NCBI GenBank assembly: GCA_938037185.1 | Contig: CALHQK010000026.1 | Coordinates: forward strand, 1-16,873 | Length of the DNA: 16,873 nucleotides | Source: an uncultured Riemerella sp. | GTDB lineage: Bacteria; Bacteroidota; Bacteroidia; Flavobacteriales; Weeksellaceae | Reading direction: 5' to 3' | Part shown: piece by piece, positions 1 through 7,539 of the stretch | Position numbering within the stretch: position 1 is the stretch's first letter | Layout: every line of letters begins with the position of its first letter | Program-made: the position numbers and the translations under genes | Notes under the pieces: generated by a model | What the model was told of the DNA's origin: nothing | The model's database searches: none | What the model saw: the letters and a program-made list of their open reading frames with translations, nothing else

Positions 1-2
1 AA

Positions 3-101
3 ATCGATGCTGAGCGTATCGTAGCAGAAGGAGAAGGTATCGGTAACATGTTCTCAGAACCAGATTGGAACAGAGTAAGTATTGCAACAATTAAAGAGTA
101 A
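3..101 (+). CDS. C-terminal tail of an unrecognised protein (partial, 5' end outside the window)
   Basis: An open frame runs in from the left edge for 32 codons and stops at TAA (99-101). The last residues read NMFSEPDWNRVSIATIKE. A strong hairpin terminator begins 22 bases after the stop, which supports this being the real end of a gene rather than a chance frame. The composition is less AT-rich than that of the membrane-protein gene that follows, so it looks like core chromosome. I do not recognise the family from this short tail and make no functional call. Confidence 0.6.
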   Translation: MDAERIVAEGEGIGNMFSEPDWNRVSIATIKE

Positions 102-123
102 TTGAAAATTGTTCAATGTTCAT

Positions 124-160
124 AAAAATAGGAAGGTAAAATTTACCTTCCTATTTTTTA
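124..160 (+). terminator. Rho-independent-type hairpin terminator, probably bidirectional
   Basis: A perfect inverted repeat of 17 bases per arm (124-140 and 142-158) has core AGGAAGGTAAA / TTTACCTTCCT. It is flanked by A's on the left and T's on the right, so it could stop transcription in either direction. It closes the gene that enters from the left. Confidence 0.85.
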
Positions 161-220
161 TGTTTTTTAAAAAACTTAACTTTGTGAGGCTTATATATTT
201 TGGATAAATATTAAAGACCA

Positions 221-652
221 ATGATTGAGAATATAGTGCAAGGAATCAATATTGTTGTGATGGCAACAATCATTTTTTTACCAATAATCATCGGTATAAA
301 ATTGAATAAAGTTTTTAATAATAATTTTTGGATGATACTTTTTGGGGTTTTGTGCATATTAGTAATATTGGTTACTTTGGGAGTATATTGGTATGATGAA
401 TTATCAAAAAGGATATTATTAACATATTATGGTTTCAATGAATATTTGCTGATGGATGGGGTTGCTTATGAAAATGTAAAACCAGAAAATATTTCTCGTG
501 TTAATGAGATATATAACAGCATGTTTGGAGTAAGCTGGGGACTAAAGGCCTTTTTTACTCATATAGTGTTTTCTATTCCGTATGGTTTAATAGTGATATT
601 AGTTATTAAATATTTAAAAATCAATGAGATATTTAAAACTTTCAGGGCTTGA
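221..652 (+). CDS. Small hypothetical membrane protein, overlapping the metH start
   Basis: This 143-residue protein has three hydrophobic stretches, at about residues 8-27, 36-55 and 108-133. Between the second and third is a polar loop (about 56-107) rich in Asn, Glu and Tyr. No catalytic motif or known family is visible. Its stop (650-652) lies 29 bases inside metH, in a different frame, so the two genes share 624-652. It is clearly more AT-rich than metH, which suggests a different origin. In related Bacteroidota the gene expected just upstream of this type of metH is the homocysteine S-methyltransferase half of the enzyme, and this protein shows no resemblance to it. An imperfect -7-like TATTTTG lies at 196-202. 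The coding call is fairly safe because of the membrane pattern and length. Function is unknown. Confidence 0.6.
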   Translation: MIENIVQGINIVVMATIIFLPIIIGIKLNKVFNNNFWMILFGVLCILVILVTLGVYWYDELSKRILLTYYGFNEYLLMDGVAYENVKPENISRVNEIYNSMFGVSWGLKAFFTHIVFSIPYGLIVILVIKYLKINEIFKTFRA

Positions 653-3296
653 GCCGCTCATAATTACGCCAGAATCTAATTTTGTGAATGTAGGAGAGCG
701 CACAAATGTAGCGGGTTCGAAGAAATTTTTGAGGCTGATAGGAGAAGGGAATTTTACAGAGGCTTTGGATATAGCCCGAAATCAGGTGGAAGGAGGAGCC
801 CAGATTTTGGATGTAAATATGGATGATGGGCTGATAGATGGGAAAGCCTCAATGGTAAAATTTCTCAATCTGATAGCTTCAGAGCCTGATATTGCTCGTA
901 TTCCGATTATGATAGACTCTTCCCGATGGGAGATTTTAGAAGCTGGCCTGCAGGTGGTTCAGGGGAAATCGGTGGTGAATTCCATCAGTTTAAAAGAAGG
1001 AGAAGCGGAGTTTATTCGACAAGCTAAAATTATAAAAAGATACGGCGCGGCGGTTATTGTAATGGCTTTCGATGAAGTGAGCCAAGCCGATAATTACCAG
1101 CGAAGAATAGAGATAGCGGAGCGCTCGTATAAAATCTTAGTGGATAAAGTAGGTTTTCCGCCAGAGGATATTATTTTTGACCTTAATATTTTCCCTGTGG
1201 CTACGGGAATGGAGGAGCATAGACGAAATGCAATTGATTTTATAGAAGCGACAAGGTGGGTTCGCCAGAATCTTCCATATGTGTCAGTGAGCGGCGGAGT
1301 TTCTAATGTTTCGTTTTCGTTTAGAGGAAATGATGCGGTGCGGGAAGCGATGCACTCGGTGTTTCTGTATCATGCCATAAAAGCAGGAATGAATATGGGA
1401 ATCGTAAATCCTACGATGCTGGAAGTCTATGATGAAATTCCTAAAGACCTTTTGGAACTGGTAGAAGATGTGATATTAGACCGAAGAGATGATGCCACAG
1501 AACGCTTGTTAGACTATTCTGAAAAAGTAAAATCAGTCAAAAAAGAAAAAGTAGAAGACCTATCTTGGCGCGAGCAGCCTTTGCAGGAACGCATCACCTA
1601 TTCACTGGTAAAAGGCGTGGACAAATTCATTGAGGAAGATATGGAAGCGGCCTTGAAGGAAGCGAGACGACCGCTGGATGTCATAGAAATTAACCTGATG
1701 ACAGGGATGAGCGTGGTGGGAGACCTTTTCGGAAGTGGAAAAATGTTTCTTCCGCAAGTGGTAAAATCAGCAAGGGTGATGAAACGAGCAGTGGCTTATT
1801 TAGAACCCTTCATAGAGGCAGAAAAAGACACTTCTAAGCCTTCTAATGGTAAAATTCTTTTGGCAACGGTGAAAGGCGATGTTCATGATATTGGTAAAAA
1901 TATCGTGGGTGTGGTATTGGCATGTAACAACTACGAAATCATAGATTTAGGTGTGATGGTACCTTGTGAAAAAATCATTCAGACAGCGATAGAACAAAAG
2001 GTGGATATCATCGGGCTGAGCGGTTTGATTACGCCGAGTCTGGATGAAATGGAATATGTAGCATCTGAATTAGACAGACAAAATCTGGATTTTCCACTAT
2101 TGGTAGGAGGTGCGACAACTTCTAAAGCCCATACCGCTGTGAAAATTGCGTCAAAATACCGCAATACTGTGGTGCATGGCGGAGATGCCTCGCGAACGGT
2201 GAATATAGTAAATTCGCTATTGAGTGAAGAAAGATCTGCTGAATACAAAAAAGAGCTTAAGAAGGAATATGATGAGTTCAGGGAGAAATTTTTAGCAAGA
2301 CAAACAGACAAAGAATATGTATCCATAGAGGAAGCAAGGGAAAAGAAATTTAAAATAGACTGGGAAAACGAAATCATCATTAAGCCTAAAAAATTAGGAA
2401 TTACAGTGATTGAAAATCAGGATTTCCGTGAGCTTCTTCCTTTCGTGGATTGGTCTCCGTTTTTCCGAAGCTGGGATTTGCACGGCAGATATCCAGATAT
2501 TTTAGAAGATGAAAAAGTAGGAGAGCAAGCTCGTGAACTTTGGGCTGATGCAAAGGTGATTTTAGATAAAATTCTAAACGAAAAACTACTCAAAGCCAAG
2601 GCTATTTTGGGGCTTTTCCCAGCTAATTCTAATGAAAGAGATGATATTATTTTAGATAAAGATGGGGAAGAATTCGTTTTCCGAACACTTCGCCAGCAGT
2701 TGAAAAAATCAGCAGGGAAGGAGTATTTCGCCTTGTCGGATTTTATAGCTCCGCAAAGTTCTGGGAAACAGGACTATATAGGTGCTTTCGCTGTGACGGC
2801 TGGTTTCGGTACGGATGAATTGGTGAAATATTATGAAGCCCAAAATGATGATTATTCCACCATCATGGCAAAAGCTCTGGCAGATAGGTTTGCGGAGGCG
2901 TTTGCGGAATTTCTGCATTGGAAAGTGAGAAAAGAATACTGGGGATATGCAGCGGACGAGAGCCTTAGCAATGAGGAGTTGATAGATGAGGAGTACAAAG
3001 GTATCCGCCCTGCGCCAGGCTATCCAGCATGTCCAGACCATTTGGAAAGGGCTACCATCTGGGAACTTCTGAAAGTGAAAGAAACCATCGGTATAGAGCT
3101 GATGGATGCTGGTTTGGCGATGTATCCTACGGCGGCGGTTTCGGGGTATTATTTCGCTAATGCAAAAGCGAAATATTTCGGGGTTGGTAAAATCTGTGAA
3201 GACCAACTGAAAGACTATACCGAAAGAAAGGGCGTAGATGAGGAATTTGCTAGAAAATGGCTGAGTCCTATTTTAGCAGGAGAACAAAATATTTAA
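624..3296 (+). CDS. metH: Methionine synthase (cobalamin-dependent), split form without the homocysteine-binding module
   Basis: This cytoplasmic enzyme moves the methyl group of 5-methyl-THF to homocysteine through cobalamin. Residues about 14-275 form the pterin-binding barrel (NVGERTNVAGSKKF near the start, then DLNIFPVATG). Residues about 315-400 are the helical cap. Residues about 405-550 are the B12-binding Rossmann domain with the DxHxxG signature (D419, H421, G424), where the histidine is the lower axial cobalt ligand. Residues about 565-885 are the reactivation domain with the AdoMet-binding RPAPGYPACPDH (from R795). At 890 residues it lacks the roughly 330-residue N-terminal homocysteine/zinc module of full-length MetH (about 1,200 residues). 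That is normal in Bacteroidota, where the module is a separate gene, usually adjacent, but no such gene is present here. The ATG at 624 fits the conserved start (KLSGLEPLIITPESNF) and overlaps the previous gene by 29 bases. Confidence 0.93.
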   Translation: MRYLKLSGLEPLIITPESNFVNVGERTNVAGSKKFLRLIGEGNFTEALDIARNQVEGGAQILDVNMDDGLIDGKASMVKFLNLIASEPDIARIPIMIDSSRWEILEAGLQVVQGKSVVNSISLKEGEAEFIRQAKIIKRYGAAVIVMAFDEVSQADNYQRRIEIAERSYKILVDKVGFPPEDIIFDLNIFPVATGMEEHRRNAIDFIEATRWVRQNLPYVSVSGGVSNVSFSFRGNDAVREAMHSVFLYHAIKAGMNMGIVNPTMLEVYDEIPKDLLELVEDVILDRRDDATERLLDYSEKVKSVKKEKVEDLSWREQPLQERITYSLVKGVDKFIEEDMEAALKEARRPLDVIEINLMTGMSVVGDLFGSGKMFLPQVVKSARVMKRAVAYLEPFIEAEKDTSKPSNGKILLATVKGDVHDIGKNIVGVVLACNNYEIIDLGVMVPCEKIIQTAIEQKVDIIGLSGLITPSLDEMEYVASELDRQNLDFPLLVGGATTSKAHTAVKIASKYRNTVVHGGDASRTVNIVNSLLSEERSAEYKKELKKEYDEFREKFLARQTDKEYVSIEEAREKKFKIDWENEIIIKPKKLGITVIENQDFRELLPFVDWSPFFRSWDLHGRYPDILEDEKVGEQARELWADAKVILDKILNEKLLKAKAILGLFPANSNERDDIILDKDGEEFVFRTLRQQLKKSAGKEYFALSDFIAPQSSGKQDYIGAFAVTAGFGTDELVKYYEAQNDDYSTIMAKALADRFAEAFAEFLHWKVRKEYWGYAADESLSNEELIDEEYKGIRPAPGYPACPDHLERATIWELLKVKETIGIELMDAGLAMYPTAAVSGYYFANAKAKYFGVGKICEDQLKDYTERKGVDEEFARKWLSPILAGEQNI

Positions 3297-3314
3297 AGTA
3301 AGTTTGAATAGAGA

Positions 3315-4019
3315 ATGAGAAAGAGTTTGTATGCATTATTCTTATTATTAGGAATAAATGTTTGGGGGCAGGAGCAGGAAATAGAGCCAATCAATACGGA
3401 TAGACCAGACCAAAACGAGGGAACTTATGTCTTGCCGAAGGGGACTTTTCAAATAGAGGGAGGGCTGCAACATTCGGAAGGGGAATTTGCACCAAATCTG
3501 ATGCTCCGCTATGGACTGCTGAAAGGAACGGAAATCCGTGTAGATACGGACTTTGGGAAGGATATTTGGAATACTCAGTTTAATGATTTTACCCTGAGTG
3601 TGAAGCAAAGATTGTTTAACAAAGAAAATCTGCCCGCCTTTACACTGGTGGGATATCTGGCGTATGATGATACGGAGGGAGATAGAATCAATGCAGACCT
3701 TCTTCTGGCGGTGGATTATGAATTTTTTCCGAAATGGTCGCTCACTTACAACATAGGAAGTTCCGATGGTTTTGAAAATATGGTAATGAACTCGCAGTTG
3801 GGTTATTCTTTTGCTGAAAAATGGACTGCATTTGGGGAATATTACGGAACTTATAGCTCTGCAAGACCAAAACATAATTTGTCTGCTGGGCTGAAATATC
3901 TTTTAACCAATGATTTGCAATTAGATGCCATAGCTGGTTTTTCTGTTTTTAAATCGGAATCAGATAATTTCGTAGCTTTGGGCGTAGCGTATAGGTTTAA
4001 AAATAAGCAACAAAAATAA
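3315..4019 (+). CDS. Outer-membrane beta-barrel protein, Phenol_MetA_deg / transporter-like family
   Basis: This 234-residue protein has a signal peptide (about residues 1-19: short basic start, a leucine-rich core, then NVWGQ). The mature part opens with INTDRPDQNEGTYVLPKG, the typical entry of the small barrel family often annotated as 'transporter' or MetA-pathway phenol degradation protein. Alternating polar and aromatic/hydrophobic residues form about ten predicted strands. The chain ends in VALGVAYRFKNK, close to a barrel C-terminal strand. The start is 18 bases after the metH stop, so co-transcription with metH is likely. The family name does not imply phenol degradation, and substrate and role are unknown. 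Its place between metH and metF may reflect genomic habit rather than a methionine function. Confidence 0.75.
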   Translation: MRKSLYALFLLLGINVWGQEQEIEPINTDRPDQNEGTYVLPKGTFQIEGGLQHSEGEFAPNLMLRYGLLKGTEIRVDTDFGKDIWNTQFNDFTLSVKQRLFNKENLPAFTLVGYLAYDDTEGDRINADLLLAVDYEFFPKWSLTYNIGSSDGFENMVMNSQLGYSFAEKWTAFGEYYGTYSSARPKHNLSAGLKYLLTNDLQLDAIAGFSVFKSESDNFVALGVAYRFKNKQQK

Positions 4020-4022
4020 ATC

Positions 4023-4112
4023 ATGATGAAGATAGCATTACCTATCCATAGGCAGGAGACTTTTTCACTTGAGATTATACCACCTAAAAAGGCGGTTGCA
4101 GGTACCTATTGA
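4023..4112 (+). pseudogene. Short ORF resembling the N-terminus of a MetF, running into the tandem repeats
   Basis: ATG ATG at 4023-4028 opens a 29-codon frame three bases after the barrel gene's stop. Residues 14-23 read FSLEIIPPKK, close to the FSFEILPPLKG that opens the intact metF downstream. FSFEIIPPK-type starts, including the catalytic Glu, are a hallmark of methylenetetrahydrofolate reductases. The frame then enters the first 43-bp repeat and stops at TGA (4110-4112). It could be the remnant of a metF duplicate whose body was lost or replaced by the repeat array, a short translated leader, or chance. Only about ten residues carry the similarity, so confidence is limited. Confidence 0.35.
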
Positions 4113-4305
4113 GGTGGTTGTGATAGGTTTGGAGGTGGTTGCAGGTGCCTATTGGGGTGGTTGCGATAGGTTCAGAGGCGGTTACAGGTGCCTATTAAGG
4201 TGGTCGCGATAGGTTCGGAGGTGGTTGCAGGTACCTATAGAGGTGGTTGTGATAGGTTCAGAGGTGGTTGCAGGTACCTGTTGAGGTGGTTGTGATAGGC
4301 TTGGA
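4091..4305 (+). repeat. Five tandem copies of a 43-bp unit
   Basis: Units lie at 4091-4133, 4134-4176, 4177-4219, 4220-4262 and 4263-4305. All are exactly 43 bases, with scattered substitutions and no indels. Each unit is two related halves, both beginning GGTGGTTG. The first half carries AGGTACCT (AGGTGCCT in units 2 and 3) and the second GATAGGT. CCTAT (unit positions 15-19) can pair with ATAGG (33-37) across a 13-base loop, so each unit could fold as a small hairpin in DNA or RNA. The length is not a multiple of three and the units carry stops, so this is non-coding. The + strand is strikingly G-rich and C-poor compared with the flanks. Confidence 0.9.
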
Positions 4306-4398
4306 GAGGGTATTTAGCTGGTTTTGGGAAAATTTTGTAGCTTTGGAGCCCTCGGTAGATTAAGAAAATAGAGAAAAAATTAGGTTTAAATTTAATAA

Positions 4399-5355
4399 AT
4401 GAAAGTAACAGAACACATAGAAAAAGCTAATGGCAGGACACTTTTTTCGTTTGAAATTTTGCCGCCGCTTAAAGGGCAGAATATCAATTTGTTTTTTGAT
4501 GCCATAGACCCTCTTTTGGAGCATGCACCTAATTTTATCAATGTAACTTACCACAGAGAAGAATACGAATATGTAGAGCGTGAAAACGGACTGCTGGAAA
4601 GGAGAGTGGTGAGAAAACGCCCAGGAACAGTGGGTATCTGTGCGGCGATACAGAATAGGTATCATATAGATGCTATTCCGCATATCTTGTGTGGAGGCTT
4701 TAACAGGGAGGAAACCGAGAATTTCCTGATAGACTTGGATTTCTTGGAGATAGATAATGTGATGGCTCTTCGTGGTGATGTGATGAAATCTGAGACATAT
4801 TTCAAGCCAGAAAAAAACGGAAATGCTCACGCTTCTGAATTGGTTCATCAAATCAAACAAATGAACGATGGGATTTATCTTGACCATAATATAGAACTGC
4901 CATCGCCGACCAATTTCTGCATCGGCGTTGCGGGTTATCCAGAGAAACATATGGAGGCGGCGAGTCTGCATCAGGATATAATGAACCTGAAGAAAAAACA
5001 AGAAGCAGGAGCGGACTATGTGGTGACACAGATGTTTTTTGATAATCAAAAATTCTTTGAATTCGTGGATAAATGCAGGGAAGAGGGCATAACTATTCCG
5101 ATAATCCCAGGGCTGAAGCCTATCACTGCAAAAAGCCAGCTGAGCATGCTTCCGTATCGTTTTAAGGTGGATTTGCCAGATGATTTGGTGATTGAAATTA
5201 CAAAATGTAAAACCGCTGCTGATGTGAAACAGGTAGGAATAGAATGGTGTACAGCCCAAAGTAAAGAACTGAAAGAAAGAGGCGTTCCCGCACTGCATTA
5301 CTATTCCATGGGGCGCAGCGAAGGGGTGAAACAGATAGTAAATGAAGTTTTTTAA
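4399..5355 (+). CDS. metF: Methylenetetrahydrofolate reductase
   Basis: This cytoplasmic flavoenzyme reduces 5,10-methylene-THF to 5-methyl-THF, the methyl donor used by MetH. At 318 residues it is close to the usual bacterial length of about 290-320. It is a single barrel: LFSFEILPPLKG at 15-26 carries the catalytic Glu (E19), INVTYHREEY near 50 belongs to the early strands, ALRGD ends at D127, CIGVAGYPEKH near 175 and ADYVVTQMFFDNQ near 205 are the later barrel motifs, and IPIIPGLKPI follows near 232. The start ATG at 4399 matches the usual beginning (MKVTEHI). It lies in the same direction as metH and the barrel gene, with the repeat region between, and a hairpin terminator follows closely. 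The identification is secure. Confidence 0.95.
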   Translation: MKVTEHIEKANGRTLFSFEILPPLKGQNINLFFDAIDPLLEHAPNFINVTYHREEYEYVERENGLLERRVVRKRPGTVGICAAIQNRYHIDAIPHILCGGFNREETENFLIDLDFLEIDNVMALRGDVMKSETYFKPEKNGNAHASELVHQIKQMNDGIYLDHNIELPSPTNFCIGVAGYPEKHMEAASLHQDIMNLKKKQEAGADYVVTQMFFDNQKFFEFVDKCREEGITIPIIPGLKPITAKSQLSMLPYRFKVDLPDDLVIEITKCKTAADVKQVGIEWCTAQSKELKERGVPALHYYSMGRSEGVKQIVNEVF

Positions 5356-5365
5356 GAAAAAGTTT

Positions 5366-5405
5366 AAATAAGAAAGTTCAGTTTTATGGGACTTTCTTAT
5401 TTTGT
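5366..5405 (+). terminator. Terminator after metF
   Basis: A 12-base inverted repeat pairs AAATAAGAAAGT (5366-5377) with ACTTTCTTATTT (5391-5402) around a 13-base loop. It begins 10 bases after the metF stop and ends in T-rich sequence. Confidence 0.8.
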
Positions 5406-5505
5406 GTTTAAATATTGAAAAATTATATTTATATCTAAATATAGAATTGTTAGAGGATTTATAATTTTATGTTTAGTTTTTTTTCTTGAAAAAATAATGT
5501 TTTTT

Positions 5506-5539
5506 TTTGATGCGTAATGTAATTAAAATTTTATCTTTG
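5506..5539 (+). promoter_or_regulatory. Bacteroidota-type promoter for the acyl-CoA synthetase gene
   Basis: TATCTTTG (5532-5539) is a perfect TANNTTTG -7 element. TTTG at 5506-5509 lies 22 bases upstream as the -33 element, within the usual spacing. The ATG follows 20 bases after the -7 box, giving a short leader. Confidence 0.7.
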
Positions 5540-5559
5540 CAACACTTAATAACATATTT

Positions 5560-7335
5560 ATGAGCGTACTCAAATTAATTCATAATAATACTAAAACTAT
5601 TGGGGATTTACCTGCATTGTCTTTTAGGGAAAATGGAGTTTGGAAATCAAAGAACTGGAGGGAGTTTGGAGAGGATTTAGCCCAAATTTCTAATGCTCTT
5701 AGCAGTCTTGGAATGGGGGCAGGAGACAGGCTAGCGATTTTTTCTGATAATTCCAAAGACTGGGTGTTGGTGGATTTTGCCAATCAGTCGTTAGGAGCTA
5801 TTACAGTGCCTATCTACGCTACGAATAGTAAGGAACAGGTGGAATTTATCCTAAGACAAACGGAAATAAAGGTAATTTTGGTAGGAGCAGAGAAGCAGTT
5901 GGAAATTGTTAGAGAAATTAAACAAAATTCTGAGTTTGCTGATTTACAAGTGATTTCTTCTATTCAGCTGGAAAATCCAACAGAGCAGGAATACTACCTT
6001 CCTAAATGGAAAGATGCTTATGATAAAGAATTCCAATACAAGGATATAGATATAAATAACACAGCTACAATACTTTATACTTCTGGAACGACAGGGACAC
6101 CGAAGGGAGTGGTGCTTACACATAAGAATTTTTATGCTGTGATTAAAGCGCATAAGGAATTCTTTAAGATAGAGAATCTTCATAACAAGGTTTCTATGGC
6201 GTTTTTGCCGTTGAGTCATATTTTTGAGCGTGGATGGTCTACTTTCGTTTTTGCGATGGGGGGACATGTGGCGGTTTTAGACAATCCAAAAGATGTTTCT
6301 CAGGCTTTGAAAGAAGTGAAACCTTGGGCAATGTGTTCGGTGCCGAGACTTTATGAGAAAATTTATCAAGTATTACTTAATAAAATAGAAGGTTCCAGCA
6401 GTCTGAAACAAGAATTTTTCCGTAGAGCCCTCAGAATAGGTGTAAAATATTCGGAAAGAGTAAGAAAAGGAGAGAAAATTCCGTTTTTATTAGGACTAAA
6501 ATATAAATTTTATTCGGCTCTGGTTTTTAAGAAAATCAGAAATGAACTTGGTGGAAACCTCAGCTTTATGCCTGTGGGTGGAGCGATGCTGAAAAAAGAA
6601 ATTTCAGAGTTTTTCGCTGCTATAGGAATGCCTATAATATTAGGATATGGGCTGTCTGAGACTTGTGCTACGGTTACCGCGTATCCGAAAGTGAATTTCG
6701 TTCATGGAAGTGTGGGAGTTCCGCTGCCAGGGGTTGAAATAAAAATAGGAGAAGAAAATGAGATTCTGGTGAAGTATGATGGAGTGATGAAGGAATATTA
6801 CAAAAATCCAGAGGAAACAGCGAAAGTTTTTACCGCGGATGGATATTTCCGTACGGGAGATGCTGGGCGTATCGATGAGGATGGGAATCTCTATATAGTG
6901 GATAGAATAAAGGATTTGATGAAGACTTCCAATGGGAAATACATCGCGCCGCAGTCTATCGAAATCCCATTGCAGACGCATCCGAGCATTTCACAAGCGC
7001 TTGTAGTGGCCGAAGGAAAACCATATGTGACTTCGTTCATCGTTCCTAATTTTGAGGCGCTTTCTCAGGAGTTGGTAGAGTTTAAGGATTATCTAAAATT
7101 GACCCTTGCAGAAAAAATGAAACTCTTGGAAATGCCGAATATAAAAGAGAAATTCCGAAAAATCATAGCAGAGGTGCAGAAAGGACAATCTTCCTATGAG
7201 CACATTAAAAAATTCATGCTGCTTCCAGAGGAATTTACCATCGAAAGGGGAGAGCTTACTCCTACTTTGAAGATTAAAAGAAAAATAGTGATGGATAAGC
7301 TTCGCCACGAAATAGAGCGAATTTATAAAGATTAG
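5560..7335 (+). CDS. Long-chain fatty acid--CoA ligase (AMP-forming)
   Basis: This ATP-dependent enzyme activates fatty acids to acyl-CoA through an acyl-adenylate, normally at the inner face of the membrane. The 591-residue length fits the family. The AMP-binding P-loop YTSGTTGTPKG is at 173-183. GYGLSETCATV (about 364-374) is the A5-type motif. YFRTGD with D434 binds the ATP ribose. DRIKDLMKTSNGKYIAPQSIE follows as the hinge and fatty-acid gate region. The C-terminal lid carries TPTLKIKRK, with K571 the likely catalytic lysine. It is a single-gene unit with its own promoter (5506-5539) and terminator (7361-7400). It resembles the FadD15/long-chain synthetases annotated in many Flavobacteriia. 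Chain-length preference cannot be read from the sequence, so I leave the symbol empty. Confidence 0.92.
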   Translation: MSVLKLIHNNTKTIGDLPALSFRENGVWKSKNWREFGEDLAQISNALSSLGMGAGDRLAIFSDNSKDWVLVDFANQSLGAITVPIYATNSKEQVEFILRQTEIKVILVGAEKQLEIVREIKQNSEFADLQVISSIQLENPTEQEYYLPKWKDAYDKEFQYKDIDINNTATILYTSGTTGTPKGVVLTHKNFYAVIKAHKEFFKIENLHNKVSMAFLPLSHIFERGWSTFVFAMGGHVAVLDNPKDVSQALKEVKPWAMCSVPRLYEKIYQVLLNKIEGSSSLKQEFFRRALRIGVKYSERVRKGEKIPFLLGLKYKFYSALVFKKIRNELGGNLSFMPVGGAMLKKEISEFFAAIGMPIILGYGLSETCATVTAYPKVNFVHGSVGVPLPGVEIKIGEENEILVKYDGVMKEYYKNPEETAKVFTADGYFRTGDAGRIDEDGNLYIVDRIKDLMKTSNGKYIAPQSIEIPLQTHPSISQALVVAEGKPYVTSFIVPNFEALSQELVEFKDYLKLTLAEKMKLLEMPNIKEKFRKIIAEVQKGQSSYEHIKKFMLLPEEFTIERGELTPTLKIKRKIVMDKLRHEIERIYKD

Positions 7336-7360
7336 TTTTAAAATATTATTTATTATTAAG

Positions 7361-7400
7361 AAGAACTTTTGTCAGTAATGATGAAAGTTCTTTGTATTTT
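7361..7400 (+). terminator. Terminator after the acyl-CoA synthetase gene
   Basis: AAGAACTTT (7361-7369) pairs with AAAGTTCTT (7384-7392) around a 14-base loop, followed by a T-rich stretch. It starts 26 bases after the stop codon. Confidence 0.75.
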
Positions 7401-7539
7401 TAGTCATGATTTTATTTTTTGAAATTGATAAATAAGACAATTTGTCATTCTTTGCTTCGAAAATAGTAATGGTATAAATATTGACAAAATCAAAGTGTAA
7501 AAATTAAAATAATTATTAATAAAAAAGAATATAAATATT

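Larger units (their letters stand above)
4020..4398. other. 379-base intergenic region between the barrel gene and metF
   Basis: It holds the metF-like stub (4023-4112), the 43-bp repeat array (4091-4305) and then a leader of about 90 bases (4306-4398) that turns AT-rich just before metF. I see no clear terminator after the barrel gene and no clean TANNTTTG promoter element, so metF may be read from the metH transcript through the repeats. Confidence 0.6.

Noticed and set aside
2709..3206. Antisense frames inside metH, fadD-like and dnaK genes
   Set aside because: They overlap strongly conserved coding regions in full, lack independent motifs, and follow from codon bias on the real strand.
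4091..4305. CRISPR array
   Set aside because: The units are contiguous copies with no unique spacers between them. The parts that vary are point differences within a 43-bp tandem unit, and no cas genes are present.
4360..5298. Long antisense frame of 312 codons opposite metF
   Set aside because: It is fully covered by metF, whose family motifs are unmistakable. The antisense protein has a composition typical of a shadow frame and no recognisable domain.
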